Origin: JANQRV01 sp964533785
GTDB lineage: Bacteria > Bacteroidota > Bacteroidia > Chitinophagales > Saprospiraceae
Reading direction: 5' to 3'
DNA: 12,423 nucleotides
NCBI GenBank assembly: GCA_964533785.1
Contig: CAZHNG010000206.1
Coordinates: 1-12,423 of the forward strand
The notes below the pieces were generated by a model. The model was given only the letters and a program-made list of their open reading frames with translations. It had not been told where the DNA came from and did no database searches. The number at the start of each line of letters is the position of its first letter. Position 1 is the stretch's first letter. Made by a program: the position numbers and the translations under genes. Shown one piece after another: positions 6,718 to 12,423 of the stretch.

Positions 6718-8091
6718 TTATTCAAATAAATAGTTGTAAAGCTCTTCGATCTTTCCCAGAGTATTAATTTTGAGTTGGTACCTTTCTTTAACCAGTCCCT
6801 TGGTCTGGTATTTGGAGATAAAGATCTGTTTGAACCCTAGTCGATCCGCTTCCTGTATTCGTTGTTCAATACGGGTAACCGTTCTTATTTCCCCGGACAA
6901 ACCTACTTCACCCGCAAAGCAAATATCATTAGGCACCGGTATATCTTCTAGTGAAGAGATCAATGCTGCAATAATGGCCAGATCTATGGCGGGATCATCC
7001 ACTTTTAATCCGCCGGCTATATTAATGAACACGTCATTTTGACCAAAAGGAAAGCCACCACGTTTTTCCAGCACAGCCAGCAACATACTTAACCTCCTCA
7101 TGTCCAGTCCCGTAGCCGATCGTTGCGGCGTACCGTAAACGGCCGAACTTACGAGTGCTTGTGTTTCGATCAACATGGGACGCATACCTTCAATGGTTGC
7201 TGATATTGCACTGCCACTCAGGTCAGTGTCCTTCTGAGATAGGAGTAATTCTGAAGGATTGTTCACTTCTCTGAGGCCTTTGACGTCCATTTTGTAGATG
7301 CCAATTTCATCCGTGGCGCCAAAGCGGTTTTTCAAACTCCGGAGTAAGCGGTGGTTATAGTTGCGGTCTCCTTCAAACTGCAAAACCGTGTCAACAATAT
7401 GTTCAAGAAGTTTGGGGCCGGCAATATTACCGTCTTTGGTAATGTGGCCAATAATAAAAATAGGTACTCCGGTTTCTTTCGCAAAGCGTTGGAGTTCGCC
7501 GGCACATTCCTTGATCTGGGAAATACTGCCCTGGATGGAATCGAGTTGGGCAGAATAAATGGTTTGAATAGAGTCTATTATAATTAATTGGGGATGAATA
7601 TTTTTGGCGTGCAAAAGGATCTTTTCAATATTGGTTTGGGTAAGGACGTAGCAATTTTGGCTGTGTGGACTGATGCGGTCGGCGCGCATTTTTATCTGCT
7701 CTTCACTTTCTTCTCCGGTTACGTAAAGGACGCTGGCTTCGAGGTTAACCGCCGTTTGTAGTAAAAGGGTGGATTTACCGATACCCGGATGGCCTGCGAT
7801 CAATACGATCGATCCCGTTACGATCCCGCCACCTAATACCCGGTTGAGTTCCTGATCCTTTGTTTTTAACCTGGCCGTATTACCGGATTTGATCTCCGGT
7901 AATAATACGGGTTGCGGCCCTTTGCTGGTGGCATATTGTGTTCGCCAAGCCTGGCGCTGATCTTTAGACTCTTTGATAATCAATTCTTCTTCCATGCTAT
8001 TCCATGCACCGCAGCCATTACATTTTCCAACCCATTTAGGGGAAGTTTGACCGCACTCTTTGCAGATAAATACTTTTTTTGCTTTGGCCAT
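6718..8091 (-). CDS. radA: DNA repair protein RadA (Sms), branch-migration ATPase
   Basis: A 457-residue protein, the normal length for RadA. It processes recombination intermediates and helps RecA-mediated strand exchange. Domains in order: a zinc finger with Cys10, Cys13, Cys24 and Cys27 (CKECG...CNGCG); a RecA-like ATPase with Walker A GHPGIGKST (100-108) and Walker B LIIIDS (169-174); the RadA-specific KNRFG motif (254-258); and a Lon-protease-like C-terminal domain containing GGLKVDDPAIDLA (360-372). Ala369 stands where active Lon has its catalytic Ser region, as expected for the inactive domain of RadA. The start MAKAKKVFICKECG is the standard one. It is probably transcribed with the downstream DCC gene. 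I could not find a convincing promoter in the sequence just upstream. Confidence 0.97.
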   Translation of the reverse strand: MAKAKKVFICKECGQTSPKWVGKCNGCGAWNSMEEELIIKESKDQRQAWRTQYATSKGPQPVLLPEIKSGNTARLKTKDQELNRVLGGGIVTGSIVLIAGHPGIGKSTLLLQTAVNLEASVLYVTGEESEEQIKMRADRISPHSQNCYVLTQTNIEKILLHAKNIHPQLIIIDSIQTIYSAQLDSIQGSISQIKECAGELQRFAKETGVPIFIIGHITKDGNIAGPKLLEHIVDTVLQFEGDRNYNHRLLRSLKNRFGATDEIGIYKMDVKGLREVNNPSELLLSQKDTDLSGSAISATIEGMRPMLIETQALVSSAVYGTPQRSATGLDMRRLSMLLAVLEKRGGFPFGQNDVFINIAGGLKVDDPAIDLAIIAALISSLEDIPVPNDICFAGEVGLSGEIRTVTRIEQRIQEADRLGFKQIFISKYQTKGLVKERYQLKINTLGKIEELYNYLFE

Positions 8092-8238
8092 CTATTCTTT
8101 AATTTATCTTAGTTAAGGTAGTTATTTTTGGCATGATTCTTGAAAAATTGTTATAAGTTTAATCCTGCAATAGGGTTTAAAATTTTGACTATTATATTTG
8201 AATGCTTTTAATAAGTTAAAGTTTTGATTTTTATTCTG

Positions 8239-8264
8239 TTGTGTGAAATAAATGCTTATATTTG
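8239..8264 (+). promoter_or_regulatory. Candidate promoter of the structured RNA / rfbD
   Basis: TATATTTG at 8257-8264 is a full -7 match. The best -33 candidate is TTG at 8239-8241, with a 15-bp spacer, shorter than the 17-18 seen for dnaE and rplU here. Expected start of transcription is near 8270. A second -7-like TATATTTG at 8193-8200 has no partner at the right distance. The rest of 8092-8238 holds nothing else I recognise. Confidence 0.5.
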
Positions 8265-8269
8265 CGGGA

Positions 8270-8400
8270 TAAGAAAATAAAAGAAAATACACCTGTGTTT
8301 TACACAGGGAAGATACTATATGTAGATTGTTTTCATTTGGTTTTTTGGGGTTATACAGGGTACTGCTCATCTCATGATGCAGTTACCCTGTTTTTATTTT
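8270..8400 (+). ncRNA. Candidate structured RNA: small RNA or rfbD leader attenuator
   Basis: Between a promoter-like site and a strong terminator lies about 130 nt with marked pairing. Segment A, CCTGTGT (8292-8298), pairs perfectly with segment B, ACACAGG (8302-8308), over a 3-nt loop. Segment C, ACAGGGTA (8355-8362), pairs with segment D, TACCCTGT (8384-8391), in the terminator. B also contains ACAGGG (8304-8309), which could pair with CCCTGT of D, and A could pair with C. AAAATAAAA (8274-8282) is fully complementary to TTTTATTTT (8392-8400), so the ends could close. It may be an independent small RNA, perhaps related to the 6S-like RNAs described in Bacteroidota, or an attenuator for rfbD, which starts 30 nt further on. 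The exact 5' end is estimated. Confidence 0.55.
8355..8400 (+). terminator. Strong intrinsic terminator between the RNA element and rfbD
   Basis: The stem is ACAGGGTA (8355-8362) with TACCCTGT (8384-8391). It extends by CTGC (8363-8366) with GCAG (8379-8382) past one bulged T, then TCAT (8367-8370) with ATGA (8374-8377), loop CTC. About 16 base pairs are followed by TTTTTATTTT (8391-8400). It is the best terminator in the window. It stands upstream of rfbD, not after a protein gene, so it ends or conditionally ends a transcript starting near 8270. Confidence 0.8.
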
Positions 8401-8429
8401 AATCTGTTCTATAATTGCTTGCCTATACA

Positions 8430-9299
8430 ATGACCCAAATTTTGATAACCGGTGCAACCGGACAATTGGGGAGTGAGCTCCTAAAACTTCAGCACCTATT
8501 TCCCTTTGAATGTGTATTTACTACCCGGGATGAACTGAACTTATTGCAGCCGCAAACCTTTAGCCGCTTTCTTTCAACGAATAATTTCGATTATTGTATC
8601 AACACAGCTGCTTACACCCAGGTAGACCAAGCAGAAAAAGAGCAAGCATTAGCTTACCAAGTCAATACAACCGGGGTTTATGAATTAGCGAAGGCCTGTA
8701 TGCTGAATAATATTAAGCTGATTCATTTATCAACGGATTATGTTTATCACAATGCCTTGAACAGACCACTTAAGGAAGAAGATCCTACGTGTCCTCAGAG
8801 CATTTATGCAAAAACAAAACTTGAAGGTGAGCAGTTGGCACTTGCTGAAAACCCACTTACTATAATTATCCGAACTTCCTGGGTTTACTCCGCTTTTGGA
8901 AAAAATTTCGTAAAGACGATGCTCCGGCTGGGCCGGGAACGGGATGCCTTAAAAGTAGTCTATGATCAGGTTGGTACGCCTACCTATGCCGGAGATCTGG
9001 CATCGGCTATTTTCCAGATCATACAGCAAACTGAGCGATCGGCTCACTGGAGAGGCTACTTCGGCACTGTCTATAATTTTAGCAATGAAGGAGTGGCAAG
9101 CTGGTACGATTTCAGCAAGGCAATCTTTGCGATCAAAGGAATTGATTGCAAGATAACCCCCATTGAAAGTAAGGATTTCCCAACAGCAGCCGTACGGCCA
9201 ACCTTCAGTTTGATGAATAAAGAGAAAATCAAAAGAACCTTCCAATTACACATTCCCTATTGGCGGGACAGCCTAAAGAAATGCCTGAAAGAGTTATGA
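8430..9299 (+). CDS. rfbD: dTDP-4-dehydrorhamnose reductase
   Basis: A 289-residue short-chain dehydrogenase family enzyme of the RmlD type. It performs the last step of dTDP-L-rhamnose synthesis, NAD(P)H reduction of dTDP-6-deoxy-L-lyxo-4-hexulose, in the cytoplasm. Features: the Rossmann motif GATGQLG (8-14); AAYTQVDQAE (60-69), matching the family's AYTxVDxAE; STDYV (101-105); catalytic Tyr126 and Lys130 in YAKTK; RTSWVY (148-153); VGTPT (181-185); and RPTFS (256-260). The ATG at 8430 places the Rossmann strand at residue 3. The in-frame TTG at 8415 would add five residues without family similarity. The other rhamnose genes (rfbA, rfbB, rfbC) are not in the window, so the pathway is split. 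It lies just after an RNA element and terminator that may control it. It converges with the next gene, stops 4 nt apart. Confidence 0.94.
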   Translation: MTQILITGATGQLGSELLKLQHLFPFECVFTTRDELNLLQPQTFSRFLSTNNFDYCINTAAYTQVDQAEKEQALAYQVNTTGVYELAKACMLNNIKLIHLSTDYVYHNALNRPLKEEDPTCPQSIYAKTKLEGEQLALAENPLTIIIRTSWVYSAFGKNFVKTMLRLGRERDALKVVYDQVGTPTYAGDLASAIFQIIQQTERSAHWRGYFGTVYNFSNEGVASWYDFSKAIFAIKGIDCKITPIESKDFPTAAVRPTFSLMNKEKIKRTFQLHIPYWRDSLKKCLKEL

Positions 9300-9303
9300 T
9301 CCA

Positions 9304-10524
9304 TTAATTTTCAAAGTCGAGTACCTTTATTTCGACCCGCTGGTTACGCCTTCTACCGTATTCTGTTCTATTGGAAAAGAGCGGTTTGCGCTTTCCGTAT
9401 CCTTTGTATTGGAGGCGTCTTTTTTCAATCCCTTTTTTACTAAGATACTCAGCAACTGCTCTAGCTCTTTCGGTAGAAAGGCTATCGCAATAATTATGAG
9501 GTGGAATATCATTAGTATGTCCGCCAATTTCTACAATAACATCTTTGTTTTCTTCCAGGAATACGTAAACTTCAGTTAATATTTCATCGGAAGCCTTCTT
9601 AATCTCGGCTTTATCGGCTTCAAAGAAAAGTTTATCCATGCGAATAATTTGTCCTTTCTTGAGTTCAGATTTTTTAAATCCCGCGAGTGAAGGTTCTTTT
9701 TTAGGTTCTTCAGAGGTCGTATCGGTATTTTTTTCTTCGGGAGGGGTTGTTTCTTCAGGTTCATCTTTTACTACTTCCTCTACCGGTGGAGTATTTTCGG
9801 GAGCTTCGAATTCTTGAACCGGGGTTTCGGCGATAACTTCTTCTACCGGCGGCTCTGGCGTTTCATCGCAAGGCACCAGCTTCAGATCGGATGCATCGTC
9901 GAGTAATAGATTGCCATTGTAGGGAAATGGAGAAGGCGTTTTATAATAAGCTTCAAGGATAAGATGGGTATACTGGTCCATATTTCCGTCAGCTTCTAAT
10001 TTTAAAGTATAGTCTATCCAACGGTAGTTCTTTACCAAAATCGATTCAGCCAGCAACACACTTTTATCGCAATAATTGTTACCTCCCCAAACTTTCAATT
10101 TAACCGGAGTCAAATAATTAGTTTCCTTTCCCAGATTTTGCGAACTGCGGCTGGGACTGAGATAAAATTCCGACCGGCACAAGGCTATGGTGAAGCTATA
10201 GCAGTTGCCGTTGATGAGCGGTTGCGATAATTCCTGGGCTACGGCTTCCCAGGTTTCATTATCACGCACCACCATACCTAGATAAGACATGCCATCTTTG
10301 GGGTCCTGCATTACACCAAAACTACCGGGTTGGACATCCGGTGGCGTTTCATTGATAAATCCACAATCGTACCAGCCCGCAGGAGGATGACTGTTCCTTC
10401 TGATGTCTTCAAAGGAAGAATTATTTAATGTGATTATAACCTCTTCCTCTTTTTCCCCTTGTTCTTGTGCAAAAAGAAATGAAATACCCCCCAGCATTAA
10501 TACCAATAAAGCTAACAATCTCAT
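9304..10524 (-). CDS. OmpA-domain outer-membrane/periplasmic protein with N-terminal beta-rich domain
   Basis: A 406-residue exported protein. A signal peptide covers residues 1-19 (MRLLALLVLMLGGISFLFA, cleavage before QEQ). There is no lipobox Cys. Residues about 31-219 form a beta-rich domain beginning NNSSFED, with PAGWYDCG and a C-terminal LLLDDASDL. It resembles galactose-binding or jelly-roll modules common in Bacteroidota surface proteins, but I cannot name the family. Residues 220-280 are a Pro/Glu/Thr linker with PPVEEV twice. Residues about 295-403 are an OmpA-type peptidoglycan-binding domain: FFEADKAEI, GGHTND with Asp339, LSTERARAV with Arg353 (the equivalents of E. coli OmpA Asp271 and Arg286), GYGKRKP, and TEYGRRRNQRVEI. 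It should bind peptidoglycan and present the N-terminal domain outward or in the periplasm. The ligand is unknown. A TTCAATGT cluster overlaps its promoter region. Confidence 0.9.
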   Translation of the reverse strand: MRLLALLVLMLGGISFLFAQEQGEKEEEVIITLNNSSFEDIRRNSHPPAGWYDCGFINETPPDVQPGSFGVMQDPKDGMSYLGMVVRDNETWEAVAQELSQPLINGNCYSFTIALCRSEFYLSPSRSSQNLGKETNYLTPVKLKVWGGNNYCDKSVLLAESILVKNYRWIDYTLKLEADGNMDQYTHLILEAYYKTPSPFPYNGNLLLDDASDLKLVPCDETPEPPVEEVIAETPVQEFEAPENTPPVEEVVKDEPEETTPPEEKNTDTTSEEPKKEPSLAGFKKSELKKGQIIRMDKLFFEADKAEIKKASDEILTEVYVFLEENKDVIVEIGGHTNDIPPHNYCDSLSTERARAVAEYLSKKGIEKRRLQYKGYGKRKPLFSNRTEYGRRRNQRVEIKVLDFEN

Positions 10525-10534
10525 AGTGAATATT

Positions 10535-10578
10535 TTTCAATGTTATTCAATGTATGTTAACGAACAATTACATTGAAA
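10535..10578 (-). promoter_or_regulatory. Operator-like TTCAATGT cluster and promoter of the OmpA-domain gene
   Basis: TTCAATGT occurs at 10536-10543 and 10546-10553, exactly 10 bp apart, and inverted as ACATTGAA at 10570-10577. The outer copies extend to a perfect 9-bp inverted repeat: TTTCAATGT 10535-10543 with ACATTGAAA 10570-10578. Read on the minus strand, a promoter overlaps them. It consists of TTG, a 19-bp spacer and TAACATTG, one base off TAnnTTTG. This arrangement would suit a transcription factor acting on the OmpA-domain gene. Confidence 0.5.
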
Positions 10579-10590
10579 TCGTCTGTTTGA

Positions 10591-11784
10591 TTACTTAAAA
10601 GCATTCAGCCCCGTTATATCGAAACCGGTAATTAACAAATGAATATCGTGCGTACCTTCGTAAGTTAGTACGGTTTCTAAATTCATCATATGGCGCATGA
10701 TCGGATATTCATTGGTTATTCCCATGCCACCGTGGATCTGACGTGCTTCTCTGGCTACACTAAGGGCCATGGAGACATTGTTGCGTTTGGCCATGGAAAT
10801 TTGTGCCGGTGTTGCTTTTCCTTTATTCGCCAAGGTTCCAAGGCGCCAGGCGAGAAGCTGAGCTTTCGTGATCTCAGTGATCATTTCCGCCAGCTTTTTC
10901 TGTATCAGTTGAAACTGGCCGATGGGTTTTCCAAACTGAATGCGTTCCTTAGAATACCTTAAAGCCGCATCATAGCAATCTAAAGCCGCACCGATAGCTC
11001 CCCAGGCAATACCGTACCTGGCCTTGGATAAGCAGGATAACGGCCCTTTCAACCCCATAACTTCAGGAAGCAGATTGGCTTTCGGCACTCTGACATCTTC
11101 AAACACCAATTCGCCCGTAACCGAAGCTCGCAATGACCATTTTCCATGGATCTCGGGAGCGGTAAAACCAGGCATTCCCTTTTCTACGATAATGCCACGA
11201 ACCTTGCCATTTTCATCTTTTGCCCAAACCACTGCAATATCCGCAACCGGCGAATTGGTGATCCATGTTTTAGCACCGTTTAGTATAAAAACATCACCAT
11301 CATCCTTAATGTTGGTGATCATCCCTCCGGGATTGGAGCCATGGTCCGGCTCCGTCAGTCCAAAACAACCAATTAATTCGCCATTACCGAGTTTTGGGAG
11401 GTATTTGCGTTTCTGCTCCTCCGATCCATATCTGAAAATGGGGTACATAACCAGTGATCCTTGAACTGAAGCCATGGAGCGAATGCCGGAATCACCACGC
11501 TCAAGTTCTTGCATGATGATCCCGTACGCAATCTCATCCATCCCTCCTCCTCCGTATTCTACGGGTAAACTGGGACCATAAGCCCCAATCTCAGCTAACC
11601 CTTTATAGAGCTGCGTAGGGCATTTCGCCTGTTCGGCGTAAGATTCAATAATTGGGCTTACTTCTTTTTTTACCCAATCCCGTACGGCATCGCGGGCCAG
11701 AATATGATCATTTTCGAGCAGCTCATCAATTTGGTAATAATCATGATGCTGATATAGATCGGTCTTTACTTGTGTCTTTATCAT
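10591..11784 (-). CDS. gcdH: Glutaryl-CoA dehydrogenase (acyl-CoA dehydrogenase family)
   Basis: A 397-residue FAD enzyme. Glutaryl-CoA dehydrogenase oxidises and decarboxylates glutaryl-CoA to crotonyl-CoA in lysine and tryptophan breakdown. The family flavin/substrate block is CFGLTEPDHGSNP (140-152), followed by KTWITNSP (172-179), and RIQFGKPI (281-288). The catalytic base is Glu376 in TYEGTHDIH (374-382). Comparison with the human enzyme, from memory, shows the glutarate-carboxylate residues conserved: Glu95, Arg102, Ser103 and Ser106 in ERGDSGIRSMAS stand for human Glu87, Arg94, Ser95 and Ser98. ARYGIAWG (255-262) and the LIQKKLA block also match that subfamily. This supports GcdH rather than a generic acyl-CoA dehydrogenase. 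It has no catabolic neighbours here; electrons would pass to an electron-transfer flavoprotein encoded elsewhere. The ATG is preceded by AAACATAACA, with no Shine-Dalgarno. Confidence 0.92.
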   Translation of the reverse strand: MIKTQVKTDLYQHHDYYQIDELLENDHILARDAVRDWVKKEVSPIIESYAEQAKCPTQLYKGLAEIGAYGPSLPVEYGGGGMDEIAYGIIMQELERGDSGIRSMASVQGSLVMYPIFRYGSEEQKRKYLPKLGNGELIGCFGLTEPDHGSNPGGMITNIKDDGDVFILNGAKTWITNSPVADIAVVWAKDENGKVRGIIVEKGMPGFTAPEIHGKWSLRASVTGELVFEDVRVPKANLLPEVMGLKGPLSCLSKARYGIAWGAIGAALDCYDAALRYSKERIQFGKPIGQFQLIQKKLAEMITEITKAQLLAWRLGTLANKGKATPAQISMAKRNNVSMALSVAREARQIHGGMGITNEYPIMRHMMNLETVLTYEGTHDIHLLITGFDITGLNAFK

Positions 11785-11821
11785 TGTTATGTTTAACTAA
11801 TTATTCCAACATAAATATTGA

Positions 11822-11829
11822 CAAAACTA
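11822..11829 (-). promoter_or_regulatory. Candidate -7 element of gcdH
   Basis: Read on the minus strand this is TAGTTTTG, a full TAnnTTTG match, about 38 bp upstream of the gcdH ATG. No good -33 TTTG is seen at 17-21 bp; the only upstream TTG (11839-11841) is 9 bp away. On the plus strand, TAATTTTA (11876-11883) with TTTTG (11856-11860, spacer 15) is a weak candidate for folB. Confidence 0.35.
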
Positions 11830-11916
11830 AAATATTTTCAACACTTTTGTGTAGATTTTGCGGTCTGAACTACTGTAATTTTAGGTGTTTACGTAAGTCT
11901 TACAAACCAATGGATC

Positions 11917-12363
11917 ATGACAACAATTGCATTAGAAGGTATTCACATTAATGGCTACCATGGATTTTACGAAGAAGAGCAAGTGATCGGAAACGATTTC
12001 ATTCTGGATGTATATATCGACGCTAATACGAATAAAGCGGCCGAAGAAGACGATCTGTTTGCAACCGTCAATTACGAAATGGTCTATCACATCTGTTTGG
12101 CCGAAATGAAAAAACCAACTAAACTGATTGAAACAGTTGCTCACCGAATCGTAAAAAGAATAAATGAACAATTCGAAAAAATTGGCGGGGTCAAAGTCCG
12201 GATAAAAAAATTAAATCCGCCGGTAGGCGGTAAAGTGAAAAGTGCTACAGTGGTGGTAACTTCCGGTATTTTCGATATTCCTGACCTCAAATCTTTAGGG
12301 TTGTTGAAAAATGCAACAAAAGATATGAAGGAATTAGAAGCCATTCTTAAAAATAAAGGTTAA
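11917..12363 (+). CDS. folB: Dihydroneopterin aldolase
   Basis: A 148-residue tunnel-fold enzyme of folate synthesis. It cleaves 7,8-dihydroneopterin to 6-hydroxymethyl-dihydropterin and glycolaldehyde, and may also epimerise it. Matching features: the start IALEGIHINGYHGFYEEEQVIG (family YHG then an acidic residue around 20-21); VNYEMVY (51-57) with the conserved Tyr53; LIETVAHRI (70-78) with substrate-anchoring Glu72; and IKKLNPPVGG (96-105), the K-x-x-PP signature with likely catalytic Lys98. The enzyme core ends near residue 118. The last 30 residues (FDIPDLKSLGLL...), Lys/Leu-rich and probably helical, exceed the usual length of about 120. The ATG at 11917 fits the family start. It diverges from gcdH across 132 nt. 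No other folate gene is in the window. Confidence 0.93.
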   Translation: MTTIALEGIHINGYHGFYEEEQVIGNDFILDVYIDANTNKAAEEDDLFATVNYEMVYHICLAEMKKPTKLIETVAHRIVKRINEQFEKIGGVKVRIKKLNPPVGGKVKSATVVVTSGIFDIPDLKSLGLLKNATKDMKELEAILKNKG

Positions 12364-12373
12364 CCATTAGAAC

Positions 12374-12420
12374 TAGACTTTTGACGCTAGACTCTAGAAG
12401 TTAGACTAAAAATTCTAACT
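12374..12420. repeat. Degenerate TAGACT repeat, 14-bp period, after folB
   Basis: TAGACT occurs at 12374-12379, 12388-12393 and 12402-12407, exactly 14 bp apart. AGTTAGA (12399-12405) also forms a 7-bp inverted repeat with TCTAACT (12414-12420), which might act as a weak terminator for folB; the window ends before a T-run could be judged. The first bases of the window also contain TAGACT (4-9), so the same kind of word borders both ends. Confidence 0.6.
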
Positions 12421-12423
12421 AAT

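Noticed and set aside
7351..7587. Plus-strand open frames antisense to radA
   Set aside because: radA is fully supported across its length by domain motifs; these frames are shadows with no motif of their own.
8193..8200. Extra -7-like TATATTTG upstream of the rfbD leader
   Set aside because: No TTG/TTTG lies at a suitable -33 distance; such words are common in AT-rich sequence.
8122..8370. 82-codon minus-strand reading frame between radA and rfbD
   Set aside because: Its composition is that of AT-rich translated non-coding DNA (many Asn, Lys, Phe, Tyr). It shows no recognisable motif and runs antisense to the hairpins, which explain the sequence better.
8415..8429. Extended start of rfbD at TTG 8415
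   Set aside because: It adds five residues without family similarity; the ATG at 8430 gives the usual short lead-in to the Rossmann strand.

Overview
The window is chromosomal housekeeping DNA from a member of the Bacteroidota, most likely from the Saprospiraceae/Chitinophagales side. Four things point there. Promoters have the phylum's -33 TTTG / -7 TAnnTTTG form: TATCTTTG before rplU and TAAATTTG before dnaE. None of the ten genes has a Shine-Dalgarno GGAGG; starts are instead preceded by A-rich sequence. The proteins are typical of the phylum: RadA, a DCC-family oxidoreductase, a linker-rich OmpA-domain protein, and L27 with a helix-hairpin-helix tail of the kind I know from flavobacterial L21. 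Base composition is moderate to AT-rich, with AT-rich intergenic regions. No phage, transposon or resistance cargo is visible.

Layout, left to right. Positions 1-383 are non-coding and hold a 16-bp tandem repeat array, a second short-word repeat and the rplU promoter. rplU and rpmA (ribosomal proteins L21 and L27) form an operon ending in a likely intrinsic terminator. A 436-nt gap with three evenly spaced inverted repeats leads to a clear promoter and dnaE (replicative polymerase alpha subunit), followed closely by a rhomboid protease gene. Converging on these is a minus-strand pair, radA then a DCC thiol oxidoreductase gene. The radA-rfbD gap holds a promoter-like site, a structured RNA and a strong terminator hairpin. 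rfbD (dTDP-4-dehydrorhamnose reductase) converges with an OmpA-domain outer-membrane protein gene, their stops only 4 nt apart. A minus-strand glutaryl-CoA dehydrogenase gene and a plus-strand folB diverge from a 132-nt region. The window closes in a degenerate TAGACT repeat.

The genes do not form one pathway. They are core functions: translation (rplU, rpmA), replication and repair (dnaE, radA), cell-surface sugar synthesis (rfbD), envelope anchoring (OmpA domain), membrane proteolysis (rhomboid), amino-acid catabolism (gcdH) and folate synthesis (folB). The points most worth a second look are the structured RNA before rfbD, the helix-hairpin-helix domain on L27 rather than L21, the tandem array upstream of rplU, the TTCAATGT operator-like cluster before the OmpA-domain gene, and the three evenly spaced inverted repeats before dnaE. 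I see no complete novel defence or mobile system.
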